A stretch of DNA of 64,000 nucleotides from NCBI RefSeq assembly GCF_030372275.1, contig NZ_JAUDDJ010000009.1. The stretch is one strand, 5' to 3'. The translations under genes and the position numbers were made by a program. Source of the DNA: Lawsonibacter sp900766145. Lineage in GTDB: Bacteria; Bacillota; Clostridia; Oscillospirales; Oscillospiraceae. Each line of letters begins with the position of its first letter. Position 1 is the first letter of the stretch. This document shows positions 40,877 through 50,218 of the stretch, piece after piece. The notes under the pieces are model-generated. The model saw only the letters and a program-made list of their open reading frames with translations. It searched no databases and had not been told where the DNA came from.

Positions 40877-41139
40877 TGTGGTATGTCTACCTGCTGCGCT
40901 GCGCGGATGACACCTTGTATGCCGGCTGCACCAACGACCACCATCGCCGCCTTCAGCAGCATAATGCGGGACAGGGCGCCAAGTACACCCGCTCCCGCCG
41001 CCCGGTAACCCTGGTCTATCTGGAGCAGGCGGAGGACCACAGCCAGGCCCTGCGCCGGGAGGCCGCCTTAAAACGGCTCTCCCGCAAGGAAAAGCTGGCT
41101 TTGATCGCCTCTGCTTCTTTTCCACTCTTTTCCACGTAA
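40876..41139 (+). CDS. GIY-YIG nuclease superfamily protein (UPF0213-like)
   Basis: 87 aa with MWYVYLLRCADDTLYAGCT at the N-terminus (the GIY-YIG pair appears as YVY and YAG) and the conserved Arg in HHRRLQQHN, plus a terminal basic helix. Such small single-domain proteins are widespread; their role is probably in DNA metabolism but is unproven. The start overlaps the kinase stop (TGATG). Confidence 0.88.
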   Translation: MWYVYLLRCADDTLYAGCTNDHHRRLQQHNAGQGAKYTRSRRPVTLVYLEQAEDHSQALRREAALKRLSRKEKLALIASASFPLFST

Positions 41140-41165
41140 AAAGACGCCTTCGGGCGTCTTTTTTT
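41138..41165 (+). terminator. Terminator of the two-component operon
   Basis: AAAAAGACGCC pairs with GGCGTCTTTTT and a T tract follows. Confidence 0.92.
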
Positions 41166-41236
41166 CGTCTTTTTTCCCCATCCCGTCAACCGTGGATTTT
41201 CGGCATGCTATTTTTTCGCAGAATGCGCTTCCTCTC

Positions 41237-41265
41237 TTGCTTTTTCCCCTTATCACTACTATAAT
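41237..41265 (+). promoter_or_regulatory. Sigma-70 promoter for the exported protein gene
   Basis: TTGCTT (41237-41242) and TATAAT (41260-41265), spaced 17 bp. Confidence 0.75.
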
Positions 41266-41338
41266 GTATGCTGATTTTGTATCACATTCTCCGCACCCCC
41301 TTCCCACACCAACGCCTGGAAAAGGAGATGCTTGATTT

Positions 41339-41986
41339 ATGAAGCGCGCCGCCATTCCCCTGATCCTGCTGTTATGCGGATTTGCCCTGGGACTGCTGTG
41401 CTCTGTATCGCTGCGGCACCCCGCCGCCTCCACACCTGCTGCCGCCATTCAGAAGGAAGAGACGCCTGAGGAATCCGCTTTAAATACCACCGGCCTGCTG
41501 CGAACCGCCGCTTCGGTTACCGACGCCATTCAGGCCCAGGACTATGAGACTCTGTCCACCTACGTACATCCCACTCGCGGGGTGACCTTTACCCCCTATT
41601 CTACCGTAGACCTCCAGCATGACCAGCATTTTACTTCTCAGCAGATCAAAGATCTGTCCACCGATACCAACACCTACACCTGGGGCTATGAGGATGGCCG
41701 GGGAGAACCTATTCAAATGACGATGACGGAGTATTTTGCCCGATTTGTCTTTGATGCGGACTATACCCAGGCCCCCCAGGTAGGAGTCGATCAAATCATA
41801 GTCAGCGGAAACGCCCTGGAAAACCTGACTGAGGCCTATCCGGACTGCCACTTTGTGGATTTCTGCTATCCCAGCCGGGACCCTGCCAATGAGGGGCTGG
41901 ATTGGTGCTCCCTGAAGCTGGTGTTTGCTGGGGAAGAGAGCTCCTGGTACCTGGTGGGTGTTGTCCACGGCGAGTGGACCATTTGA
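41339..41986 (+). CDS. Exported protein of unknown function, 215 aa
   Basis: An N-terminal hydrophobic segment (about 4-24, AAIPLILLLCGFALGLLC) serves as signal or anchor; LGLLC could be a lipobox. The remaining domain (DAIQAQDYETLSTYVHPTRG ... WYLVGVVHGEWTI) has the shape of a small NTF2- or DUF4878-like fold, but no firm family is recognised. It has its own promoter and precedes trkA by 65 bp. Confidence 0.7.
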   Translation: MKRAAIPLILLLCGFALGLLCSVSLRHPAASTPAAAIQKEETPEESALNTTGLLRTAASVTDAIQAQDYETLSTYVHPTRGVTFTPYSTVDLQHDQHFTSQQIKDLSTDTNTYTWGYEDGRGEPIQMTMTEYFARFVFDADYTQAPQVGVDQIIVSGNALENLTEAYPDCHFVDFCYPSRDPANEGLDWCSLKLVFAGEESSWYLVGVVHGEWTI

Positions 41987-42051
41987 TCCTATCTGAGATA
42001 TTATTCAGCCGAAGACGGCGTTCAATGTAGAAAGAGAGGCTTGCCGATACT

Positions 42052-43455
42052 GTGAAAATTATCATTATAGGCACCGGAAAGGTCGGTTTTTCTCTGGCGG
42101 AGCAGCTTTTAAACGAGAAGCACGATATCACCATCGTGGACACCCTGGACAGTGCCCTGCGCCGTGCCACCGACGCGCTGGACATTATGAGTGTAAAGGG
42201 CAACGGCGTATCCACCGCCACCCTGCGGGAGGCGGGCGCGGAGGACGCGGATCTGGTGGTGGCCGCCACCAACTCCGACGAGGTGAATATGGTCTGCTGT
42301 CTCACCGCCAAGCATTTGGGGGCCAAGTATACCATCGCCCGTATCCGCAACCCGGAGTATAACCTGGGCCTGCATGAGCTGAAAAAGAACATGGGCATCG
42401 ACATGGTCATTAACCCGGAAAACGCCACGGCCGTGGAAATTTCCCGTCTGCTGCGCTTCCCCTCGGCGGCCAACATTGAGACCTTCTGCCGGGGCCGGGT
42501 GGAGCTGATGGGCTTCCGCCTTCAGGACGGGGACTTTTTGGTCAACCAGCCCCTCCATGCCCTGTCTGCCCAGGTCAAGCAGCTCTCCCTGCTGGTGTGT
42601 GCTGTGGACCGGGATGGCGAGGTGACCATCCCCAACGGCTCCTTTATCCCCTGCGTGGGAGACAAGCTCTACCTCATTGGCCGCCCCACCAGCCTGGACC
42701 AGTTCTTCCGCCTGCTGGGTCGGTACAGCCCCAAGGTGAAGACAGTATTCATCGTAGGCGGCGGCAAGATTTCTGTGTACCTCACCGCCATCCTGGAAAA
42801 GATGAAGATGCGGGTCAAAATCGTGGAGATGAGCGAAAAGCGCTGCCGTCTGGTCAGCGAAATGATGCCCCGCACCACTGTCATCTGCGGCGACGGTACC
42901 GACCAGGAGCTGCTGGAGTCTGAGCGCATGTCGGCCGCCGACGCCTTTGTGGCCCTCACCGACCGTGACGAGGACAACCTGATCATCTCCCTGTATGCCA
43001 TGCAGCAGGGCCTGCACAAGGTGGTCACCAAATGTAACCGCCAGAACTACACCGGCATTGCCCGTGCTGTGGGTCTGGACAGCGTCATCTCCCCCAAGCT
43101 CATTACTGCCGCTCAGATCCTTCAGCTGGTACGCGGCATGCAGAACTCCCAGGGCAGCGTGATGAACACCCTCTACCGCATTGCCGACGGCACCACCGAG
43201 GCCATGGAGTTCACCGTGGGCCCCTCCACCCGCCACCTCAACGTGCCTCTGCGGGATCTTCACCTGCACAAGGGCATCCTCATCGCCGTCATCATGCGGG
43301 ACGGCGAGATCATCATCCCGGAGGGCTCCTCCTGCATCCAGGAGGGCGATTCGGTCATCATCATCTCCCGGGACCACCCCATTTTGGATCTCAACGACAT
43401 CTATGCCGAGGAGGATGGACCTTTTCTCCTGACGGGAGGCAGCGATGAACATTAA
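42052..43455 (+). CDS. trkA: Trk potassium uptake regulatory subunit TrkA
   Basis: 467 aa with two RCK modules. The first Rossmann domain starts KIIIIGTGKVGFSLAEQL, the second near residue 235 (VFIVGGGKISVYLTAILEKM); both have NAD-type glycine motifs, and each is followed by a TrkA-C domain. It binds NAD(H)/ATP and gates TrkH on the inner face of the membrane. It starts with GTG after GAGAGG. It overlaps trkH by 11 bp. Confidence 0.95.
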   Translation: MKIIIIGTGKVGFSLAEQLLNEKHDITIVDTLDSALRRATDALDIMSVKGNGVSTATLREAGAEDADLVVAATNSDEVNMVCCLTAKHLGAKYTIARIRNPEYNLGLHELKKNMGIDMVINPENATAVEISRLLRFPSAANIETFCRGRVELMGFRLQDGDFLVNQPLHALSAQVKQLSLLVCAVDRDGEVTIPNGSFIPCVGDKLYLIGRPTSLDQFFRLLGRYSPKVKTVFIVGGGKISVYLTAILEKMKMRVKIVEMSEKRCRLVSEMMPRTTVICGDGTDQELLESERMSAADAFVALTDRDEDNLIISLYAMQQGLHKVVTKCNRQNYTGIARAVGLDSVISPKLITAAQILQLVRGMQNSQGSVMNTLYRIADGTTEAMEFTVGPSTRHLNVPLRDLHLHKGILIAVIMRDGEIIIPEGSSCIQEGDSVIIISRDHPILDLNDIYAEEDGPFLLTGGSDEH

Positions 43456-44881
43456 GCTGGTTTTAAAGCTGCTGGGCCGGATTTTGTCCATGGAGGCAGC
43501 CGTACTGGTGCTGCCTATGGCAGTGGCCCTGATCTACCGGGAGAGCCCCATGCCCTTCGTGTGGAGCATTCTGGTAATTTTATGCGTCAGCCTTCCCCTG
43601 TCTTTTCTGCCCGCCCAGCGGCACTTCCACGTACGGGAGGGCTTTGTATCGGTGGGTCTGCTGTGGCTGCTCACCGGCATAGTAGGCGGCCTGCCCTTCT
43701 ATTTTTCCGGTTATTTCAACTCCTTTATTGACTGCGTGTTTGAGGCCTCCTCCGGCTTCACCACCACCGGCGCCACCATTCTCACCAACATCGAGGCCCT
43801 GCCCTACGGCATCCTCTTCTGGCGCGCCTTTACCCACTGGCTGGGCGGCATGGGCGTGCTGGTGCTGGTCACCGCCATCGTCCCCTCTCTGGGTGTGCGT
43901 CCTCACTACCTCACCCAGGCGGAGACCCCCGGCCCGGTCTTTTCCAAGCTGGTGCCCAAGCAGTCCCAGACCTCCAAGATCCTCTACCAGATGTACTTCG
44001 CCCTCACCCTGGCCGAGGTGGTTTTGCTGAGAATCTGCGGTCTGCCCCTGTATGATGCCCTGATCCACTCCTTCTCCACCGCCGGAACCGGTGGCTTCTC
44101 CAACCGCAATCTCAGCGTGGGCGCCTACGGAAATCCCACCGCCGAAATTATCATCGCCATCTTCGCGCTGCTCTTCTCCCTGAACTTTGGTCTGTACTTT
44201 CTGCTGCTCCAGCGCCGCTTCAAGGAGGCACTCAAGAGCGACGAGGCCCGGTTCTTCCTGCTGCTGGTGGCGGGCTCCACCGCGCTGATCACCATAAATA
44301 TCATGCCCATCTATGAGAACGTATGGGACAGCCTGCGCTACGCCTTCTTCCAGGTGGCGTCCATTATCTCCACCACCGGCTTTGCCACGGCGGACTTTGT
44401 GCTCTGGCCCCACTTCTCCCAGATGATTCTGGTGATTCTCATGTTCTGCGGCGCCTGCGCCGGCTCCACCGGCGGCGGCATCAAGTGTTCCCGGGTGGTT
44501 ATGCTGCTGCGCTCCATCCGCCGGGAGCTGCACCGCATCGCCCATCCCCGTTCGGTGGAGGTGGTGCGTCTGGACGGAAAGCCGGTAGAGGAGAGCACTC
44601 TGCACTCGGTCCTGGTTTTCATCGGCTTTTATATTCTGATTATCCTGACCGCCGCCCTGGTGGTCTCGCTGGATAACGTGCCGTTTGACATCTCCTTCTC
44701 CGCCGCCCTCACCTGTGTGAGCAACGTGGGCCCCGGCCTTTCCACCATCGGCCCCTCCGGAAACTTCTCCGCCTTCTCTCCGTTGAGCAAGGTGATTCTC
44801 TCCCTGTGTATGATCATCGGCCGCTTGGAGATTTTCCCCATTCTGGTCCTGTTCAGCCGCCACACCTGGCGCCGTAATTAG
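43445..44881 (+). CDS. trkH: Trk potassium uptake channel subunit TrkH
   Basis: 478 aa, about ten transmembrane helices with four pore-loop repeats, including FEASSGFTTTGATIL (about 100), FSTAGTGGFSNRN (about 213), ISTTGFATAD (about 308) and TCVSNVGPGLSTIGP (about 420), which carry the selectivity-filter glycines. It is translationally coupled to trkA and followed by a strong terminator. Confidence 0.95.
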   Translation: MNIKLVLKLLGRILSMEAAVLVLPMAVALIYRESPMPFVWSILVILCVSLPLSFLPAQRHFHVREGFVSVGLLWLLTGIVGGLPFYFSGYFNSFIDCVFEASSGFTTTGATILTNIEALPYGILFWRAFTHWLGGMGVLVLVTAIVPSLGVRPHYLTQAETPGPVFSKLVPKQSQTSKILYQMYFALTLAEVVLLRICGLPLYDALIHSFSTAGTGGFSNRNLSVGAYGNPTAEIIIAIFALLFSLNFGLYFLLLQRRFKEALKSDEARFFLLLVAGSTALITINIMPIYENVWDSLRYAFFQVASIISTTGFATADFVLWPHFSQMILVILMFCGACAGSTGGGIKCSRVVMLLRSIRRELHRIAHPRSVEVVRLDGKPVEESTLHSVLVFIGFYILIILTAALVVSLDNVPFDISFSAALTCVSNVGPGLSTIGPSGNFSAFSPLSKVILSLCMIIGRLEIFPILVLFSRHTWRRN

Positions 44882-44895
44882 CATTTCGCCTGTTT

Positions 44896-44927
44896 ATGCC
44901 CGCAGTGGTTCACTGCGGGCATTTTTT
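44896..44927 (+). terminator. Terminator after trkH
   Basis: ATGCCCGCAGTG pairs with CACTGCGGGCAT, then TTTTT. Confidence 0.93.
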
Positions 44928-44960
44928 ATGGGTTTGACACCTGGTTTGCATGATACACCC

Positions 44961-44988
44961 TTGCATTCTCTTTTCCATATGATAAAAT
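44961..44988 (+). promoter_or_regulatory. Possible promoter for the membrane pyrophosphatase
   Basis: TTGCAT (44961-44966) and TAAAAT (44983-44988), spaced 16 bp; about 85 bp upstream of the start. Confidence 0.5.
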
Positions 44989-45074
44989 GATGATAAGAAG
45001 TCGGTTATTTTCCGTTACTTTTGTTGTTTTTGACGATGCATCGACTTCTATATCCAAAGAAAGGGCGTGTTTTC

Positions 45075-46943
45075 ATGGAGAACCTGTACTGGTTGGGCTT
45101 TGCGGGCGCACTGGCTGCCCTCCTGTTTGCTCTGGTGCAAAAGGGGCGGGTCATGTCCTATTCCGAAGGGACCCCCGCCATGCAAAAAATAGCCGGGGCC
45201 ATCCGCGAGGGGGCCAACGCCTACCTCAAGCACCAGTATGCCACAGTGGCCAAGGTGTTTGCCGTGGTCTTTGTTCTGCTGCTGGTCATGGCCTTTGGCA
45301 CCGGCGGACAGATGCTCTCCCGCTTCACGCCCTTTGCCTTTTTGACCGGCGGCATCTGGTCCATGCTGGCAGGACTTGTGGGCATGAAGATCGCCACCAA
45401 CGCCAACGCCCGCACCGCTCAGGCCGCCAGTGAGAGCTTGAACCGTGGACTGCGGGTGGCCTTTTCCTCGGGCTGCGTCATGGGCTTTACCGTGGTGGGC
45501 CTGGGCCTGCTGGACATCTCCCTGTGGTTTGTCATCCTGCGCCTGGGGGCGGGGATCGACGACCCGGTGGCGCTGGGCAACATCATGGTGATGAACGGCA
45601 TGGGCGCCTCCTTCATGGCCCTGTTCGCCCGGGTGGGCGGAGGCATCTACACCAAGGCCGCCGACGTGGGTGCCGACCTGGTGGGCAAGGTGGAGGCGGG
45701 CATCCCGGAGGATGATCCCCGCAACCCCGCCACCATCGCGGATAACGTGGGCGACAACGTGGGCGACGTGGCGGGCATGGGCGCCGACCTCTATGAGTCC
45801 TACGTGGGCTCCATCCTGGCCACCTTCGCCCTGGGTGCCAGCGCGGGCTACGGCTGGAACGGGCTGATTTTGCCCATTCTGCTGGCGGTGTGCGGCATTC
45901 TCTGCTCCATCGTAGGCAGCTTCTTTGTAAAAACGGAGGAAAACGCCTCCCAGAAATCCCTGCTGCGCTCTCTGCGCACCGGCACCTATCTGGCCGCTGC
46001 CCTCTCCGCCATCGCCGCCGCCCCCCTCACCTACTTCCTGCTGGGCCACTGGGGAGTGTATGTGGCCATTCTGGCCGGACTGGCCGGGGGCTGCGCCATC
46101 GGCTACTTCACCGAATATTACACCTCCGACACCTATAAGCCCACCCAGCGGCTGGCCGCCGCCTCTGAGACCGGTGCGGCCACCGTGATTATCGGCGGCA
46201 TCTCTCTGGGTATGCTGTCCACCATCGCCTCCATCCTGGTGGTGGCCATCGCCATTCTGGTCAGCTTCTACGCCGCTGGGGGCGCCTCCTCCTTCAACCA
46301 GGGCCTCTACGGCATCGGCATTGCCGCCGTGGGCATGCTGTCCACTCTAGGCATCACCCTAGCCACTGACGCCTACGGCCCCGTGGCCGACAACGCGGGC
46401 GGCATCGCCGAGATGTCCGGCCTGCCCGAGTCCGTCCGGGAGCGCACCGACGCCCTGGACTCCTTGGGCAACACCACCGCCGCCACCGGCAAGGGCTTTG
46501 CCATCGGCTCGGCCTCCCTCACCGCCCTGGCTCTGCTGGTGTCCTATGTAAACATCGTGCAGACCAAGACCCCGGAGGTGCTGGACCTCACCCTCACCAA
46601 TCCTCTGATGCTGGTGGGCCTCTTCGTGGGGGCCATCCTCACCGGCCTCATCCTGGGCCCCATCGGCGTGGTGGGCTTGCTGGGCGGCGTGTCGGTGACC
46701 GGCTTTGCCATGGCGGTGTTTATGTCCAATGCGGGCGGCGCCTGGGACAACGCGAAAAAGTACATTGAGGCTGGCCACCACGGAGGCAAGGGCTCCGACT
46801 GCCACAAGGCCGCCGTGGTGGGCGATACGGTGGGCGACCCCTTCAAGGACACCTCCGGCCCCTCCCTCAATATCCTCATCAAGCTGGTGTCCACGGTGTC
46901 TATTGTGTTCTCCGGATTGGTGGTAGCCTTTCACATTTTGTAA
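45075..46943 (+). CDS. hppA: Membrane-bound ion-translocating pyrophosphatase
   Basis: 622 aa, about 14-16 transmembrane helices. It couples PPi hydrolysis to H+ or Na+ export. The catalytic sequences GIYTKAADVGADLVGKVE, DNVGDNVGDVAGMGADLYE and the C-terminal GDTVGDPFKDTSGPSLN are intact. The sequence GNTTAATGKG has Ala where potassium-independent enzymes have Lys, so this is predicted to be of the K+-dependent class. The protein is slightly short for the family. The ATG at 45075 is used; the upstream 54 nt of frame lacks similarity. Confidence 0.95.
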   Translation: MENLYWLGFAGALAALLFALVQKGRVMSYSEGTPAMQKIAGAIREGANAYLKHQYATVAKVFAVVFVLLLVMAFGTGGQMLSRFTPFAFLTGGIWSMLAGLVGMKIATNANARTAQAASESLNRGLRVAFSSGCVMGFTVVGLGLLDISLWFVILRLGAGIDDPVALGNIMVMNGMGASFMALFARVGGGIYTKAADVGADLVGKVEAGIPEDDPRNPATIADNVGDNVGDVAGMGADLYESYVGSILATFALGASAGYGWNGLILPILLAVCGILCSIVGSFFVKTEENASQKSLLRSLRTGTYLAAALSAIAAAPLTYFLLGHWGVYVAILAGLAGGCAIGYFTEYYTSDTYKPTQRLAAASETGAATVIIGGISLGMLSTIASILVVAIAILVSFYAAGGASSFNQGLYGIGIAAVGMLSTLGITLATDAYGPVADNAGGIAEMSGLPESVRERTDALDSLGNTTAATGKGFAIGSASLTALALLVSYVNIVQTKTPEVLDLTLTNPLMLVGLFVGAILTGLILGPIGVVGLLGGVSVTGFAMAVFMSNAGGAWDNAKKYIEAGHHGGKGSDCHKAAVVGDTVGDPFKDTSGPSLNILIKLVSTVSIVFSGLVVAFHIL

Positions 46944-46963
46944 TTTTTCTCCCTGATATGACA

Positions 46964-46993
46964 AAGAGGACCCGGCTCAGGCCGGGTCCTCTT
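46964..46993. terminator. Bidirectional terminator between hppA and the convergent gene
   Basis: AAGAGGACCCGGC pairs with GCCGGGTCCTCTT. The stop codon of the minus-strand gene lies in its loop region. Confidence 0.8.
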
Positions 46994-48476
46994 CGGTTTC
47001 CTCGCTGGTCCAATAGGGATAGAATTGAATGGCAGTCTGGGAGGTATAGAAATTTCCCATGCCATTCCAGGTTCCCAGCTTCTCATGCTCCTCTGCCGTC
47101 ATCAGGGGGTAGTTCCAAAATCCCACCTGGTGGGTGTAGTTCATCCAGGAATCCAGAATCCAACCATCATCCAGTACCTCTATCTGATAGGTGAGATAGC
47201 CCCGGCAGTTCTCCCCATCCAACGGGAGAGAAAACAGGGCCATAGGCCAGTGGTTTTCCTCTGTGCCCCAGAAGATGGAATCGGTAGTGTAATCCTCCAC
47301 ACCCAGGCGGTAATAGTCCCCCAGGTAGGTGGTCCCGTCCATGTCATAGAGCAACCGTCCGGTGATGGTTCCCTCCATGCGGTAGCCGTCGATTCCCATG
47401 CGGACGGTGGGCCAGAGGACGATACACTCGGTGGTGCGGTACTTGGGCTGGACCTGCCACTGGAAGTGGTGGATGACCTGCCACCGCTTATCCGGCAGCT
47501 CCACCGCCAGATTGGTCACCTTCATCTCTTTTACTACATATTCGGTGTGAACATAGGTATAGGTTCCCATGGAGGTACGCACCTCCTGCCCGTCGTTAAA
47601 GGGCTCCTCGGTGATCTCCACCTCCACCCGCAGGGCCCCCTCCAAACTGGACAGATCCTCGGCTGACAGGTCGTCGGCCACCTGCTCCGGCATACCCAGC
47701 TCCACCAGGTGGGAGCGGACCGCCTCCAGGCCCGCCTGCTCTCCTTCCGGCCGGGGGAACCACTCCATGGGATAGCGGCCAAAGAGGAGGGTGGCTGTTG
47801 GGATACAGATCAGCAGGGCCGCAAACCAGATAATCCAGATGCTGCGGTCGGATACCCGCACCGGGGCGGGCTGTACCTGATAGCCCGCCTCGTCCAGCAG
47901 ATGGGCAAACTTACTCAGGCTGCGCAGAATCAGGATGTAGATTACCAGGAGAGCTCCTACAATAATCAGCCCCTGAACATTCAACAGGCCAAGGGCGGCC
48001 AGCACCAGATAGAACCAGATGAGCGCTCCGGCAGCCCCGGCTTTCGGGGGCTGTCCCGCCCGGCGGCGTACTTCTATGATACCCTGCCACAGACAGATAT
48101 ACTGGATCAGGGGAATCAGCAGCCCAAAATAGGACAGCCAGATAAGGGGATGCTCCGAACCCCAGATGGTGGCATTGAGTATAAAGCCAACAAACTGGAA
48201 TGCCGCCTCGATCAAACTGATGACCCAGCAAACCGTAAAGCACCGGTTTTCCCGCCGCAGCGCCCGAAAGCCCAGCCACAGCAGTACCGTACCCACAGCC
48301 ACCATTAGATACCGTATGATCCAAAAATTCAAGGTGCACGTGGTCAGTCCGATGCCCCAGACAATGCGGTATATCGCCCGCTTCCAGGGGTTGATCTCCT
48401 CATCCACCACTGGGGGAGGGGGCAGTTCCCCCGCCTCCTGGGTCAGTAAAACGTCCAGCTTGTCCTCCTCACGCAT
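46977..48476 (-). CDS. Multi-pass membrane protein paired with a sigma factor, 499 aa
   Basis: The N-terminal about 35 residues are cytoplasmic and acidic (EEDKLDVLLTQEAGELPPP), followed by six or so transmembrane helices to about residue 200, one more near 220-240, and a large C-terminal extracytoplasmic domain. No family is recognised. The gene begins inside the sigma-factor gene (8-bp overlap), the usual place of an anti-sigma protein. The ATG at 48476 is chosen because the upstream frame is the sigma gene in another phase. Confidence 0.7.
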   Translation of the reverse strand: MREEDKLDVLLTQEAGELPPPPVVDEEINPWKRAIYRIVWGIGLTTCTLNFWIIRYLMVAVGTVLLWLGFRALRRENRCFTVCWVISLIEAAFQFVGFILNATIWGSEHPLIWLSYFGLLIPLIQYICLWQGIIEVRRRAGQPPKAGAAGALIWFYLVLAALGLLNVQGLIIVGALLVIYILILRSLSKFAHLLDEAGYQVQPAPVRVSDRSIWIIWFAALLICIPTATLLFGRYPMEWFPRPEGEQAGLEAVRSHLVELGMPEQVADDLSAEDLSSLEGALRVEVEITEEPFNDGQEVRTSMGTYTYVHTEYVVKEMKVTNLAVELPDKRWQVIHHFQWQVQPKYRTTECIVLWPTVRMGIDGYRMEGTITGRLLYDMDGTTYLGDYYRLGVEDYTTDSIFWGTEENHWPMALFSLPLDGENCRGYLTYQIEVLDDGWILDSWMNYTHQVGFWNYPLMTAEEHEKLGTWNGMGNFYTSQTAIQFYPYWTSEETEEDPA

Positions 48477-49014
48477 CAAACTCACCTCCCAGCGCCTTCT
48501 GCAGCTTTTTGCGCAGGCGGTACAGCTTGCCCTCCACCGCCCGCTCGCTGGTACCCAGCTCCGCGGCAATCTGCCGGGTGGACTGCAAGTAGTAATATTT
48601 TCGGTAAAACAGCACCTGCTCCTGGTAGGACAAATTGCGGATGGCCTGTTGGAGCCGCTCCCGTGCCTCGGCTTTCAACACCTGCTCCTCCGGGCCGTCC
48701 CCGGGATGGGGCAGCTTCTCATTCCACTCCGCCCGCCCCGCCTCCCGGCGGCGCTGATCTCGCCTTCGGTTGAGGGCCGCGTTCCGAGCCAGGATGGTGA
48801 GCCAAGTGGTAAAGCTGCCCTTTTCCGGGTCAAACTGCTCCCGGGCGCGCCACACCTGGTGGAGGATGTCGGCCACACACTCCTCCCGCTCCTGCTTATC
48901 CTCCAGAATGGCAAAAATCACATAGTTTAGAAGCGGCGTAAACGCCGTGGCGATCGCCTCCAGGGCGTCCGGCTCCCCGGCCAGCAGGCGGCGCACCGCC
49001 TCCTCCCCCTTCAT
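48469..49014 (-). CDS. ECF-type sigma factor
   Basis: 181 aa with region 2 (about 10-90, HQVWRAREQFDPEKGSFTTW) and region 4 (about 125-175, LSYQEQVLFYRKYYYLQSTR .. ELGTSERAVEGKLYRLRK). It starts at 49014 after GGAGG-type sequence. It is coupled to the membrane protein gene downstream. It is the second sigma/membrane partner pair in this window and not closely similar to the one at 7474. Confidence 0.92.
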   Translation of the reverse strand: MKGEEAVRRLLAGEPDALEAIATAFTPLLNYVIFAILEDKQEREECVADILHQVWRAREQFDPEKGSFTTWLTILARNAALNRRRDQRRREAGRAEWNEKLPHPGDGPEEQVLKAEARERLQQAIRNLSYQEQVLFYRKYYYLQSTRQIAAELGTSERAVEGKLYRLRKKLQKALGGEFDA

Positions 49015-49224
49015 GGCCCTCACCTCCTTGTCCGTCTCTATGTTATTATACACGGCCCGCCCGGTTACCCCACGGCGTTTTTCCAAAAGATTCGTTTCGC
49101 TCCTCCATTTTCTTGGTTCTTTTTCCTCTTGTTATTTTCCTATCAATTTAGTAGGATATTAGTACCGAATGGCACTCCGAAAAATGGGCAAAACTACTGC
49201 CAACTGGAAAGGAGCGTTTATACT

Positions 49225-50172
49225 ATGATCAATGTACGAAAGGCGGCCGTCATCGGCTGCGGTTTTGTGGGGGCTTCCATTGCCTTCAGTTTGATGCAGA
49301 AGGGCATTTTCTCTGAGCTGGTGCTCATTGACGCCAACCGGGAGAAGGCGGAGGGCGAGGCCATGGACCTGAGCCACGGTCTGCCCTACACCGCCTCCAT
49401 GCGCATCTACGCCGGGGACTACGACGACGTAGCCGACTGCGCCATGGTCATCGTCACCGCCGGAGCCAACCAGAAGCCGGGCGAAACCCGCCTGGACCTG
49501 ATCGGCAAGAACGTGGCCATTTTGAAGAGCATCATTCCCCAGCTCACCAGCCGGAATTTCAAGGGCATCCTGATGATCGTGTCCAACCCGGTGGATGTGC
49601 TCACCTACGCCGCCTGGCGGCTGTCCGGCCTGCCCGCCCACCGGGTGATCGGCTCGGGCACCGTGCTGGACACCGCCCGCCTCAAGTACCTCCTGAGCCA
49701 GGAGCTGGGGGTGGACAGCCGCAACGTCCACGCCGCCATCATCGGCGAGCACGGGGACAGCGAGCTGGCAGTGTGGAGCAGCGCCAACATCTCCACCGTG
49801 GATCTGGAGCAGTTCTGCGCCCTGCGGGGCATCCAGGACCAGGCTGCCCTGCGGGATAAGATCTACCACGAGGTGCGGGACAGCGCCTACGAGATCATCC
49901 AGCGCAAGGGTGCCACCTACTACGGCATCGCCATGGCGGTCTCCCGCATCGCTGAGTGCGTGATGAAGGACGAGCATGCCATGCTTCCCGTATCCGTACT
50001 GCTGGAGGGCCAGTACGGCCTGGACGGTCTGTGCCTGAGCGTTCCCTCCATTGTGGGCGAAAACGGCGTGGAGACCGTGCTGGAGATTCCCCTGGACGAG
50101 AAGGAGCACCAGGCCCTTCTTGCCTCTGCCAAGCAGTTGAAAGAAGTCATTGCCACGTTAGATTTACCCTAA
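49225..50172 (+). CDS. ldh: L-lactate dehydrogenase
   Basis: A 315-aa NAD-dependent enzyme reducing pyruvate to lactate. The Rossmann motif AAVIGCGFVGASIAFSL, the substrate-loop AGANQKPGETRLDL (Gln at the position that separates lactate from malate dehydrogenases) and the catalytic IIGEHGDSE are present. The ATG follows AAAGGAG. It is monocistronic and ends in a strong terminator. It regenerates NAD+ for the glycolytic genes encoded at the left of the window. Confidence 0.96.
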   Translation: MINVRKAAVIGCGFVGASIAFSLMQKGIFSELVLIDANREKAEGEAMDLSHGLPYTASMRIYAGDYDDVADCAMVIVTAGANQKPGETRLDLIGKNVAILKSIIPQLTSRNFKGILMIVSNPVDVLTYAAWRLSGLPAHRVIGSGTVLDTARLKYLLSQELGVDSRNVHAAIIGEHGDSELAVWSSANISTVDLEQFCALRGIQDQAALRDKIYHEVRDSAYEIIQRKGATYYGIAMAVSRIAECVMKDEHAMLPVSVLLEGQYGLDGLCLSVPSIVGENGVETVLEIPLDEKEHQALLASAKQLKEVIATLDLP

Positions 50173-50181
50173 TTTTTATGC

Positions 50182-50216
50182 AAAAGCCGGAGAGCAGCGT
50201 GCTCTCCGGCTTTTTT
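50182..50216. terminator. Bidirectional terminator between ldh and threonine aldolase
   Basis: AAAAGCCGGAGAGC pairs with GCTCTCCGGCTTTT, with a T tract on the + strand and an A-rich left side. Confidence 0.92.
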
Positions 50217-50218
50217 AA

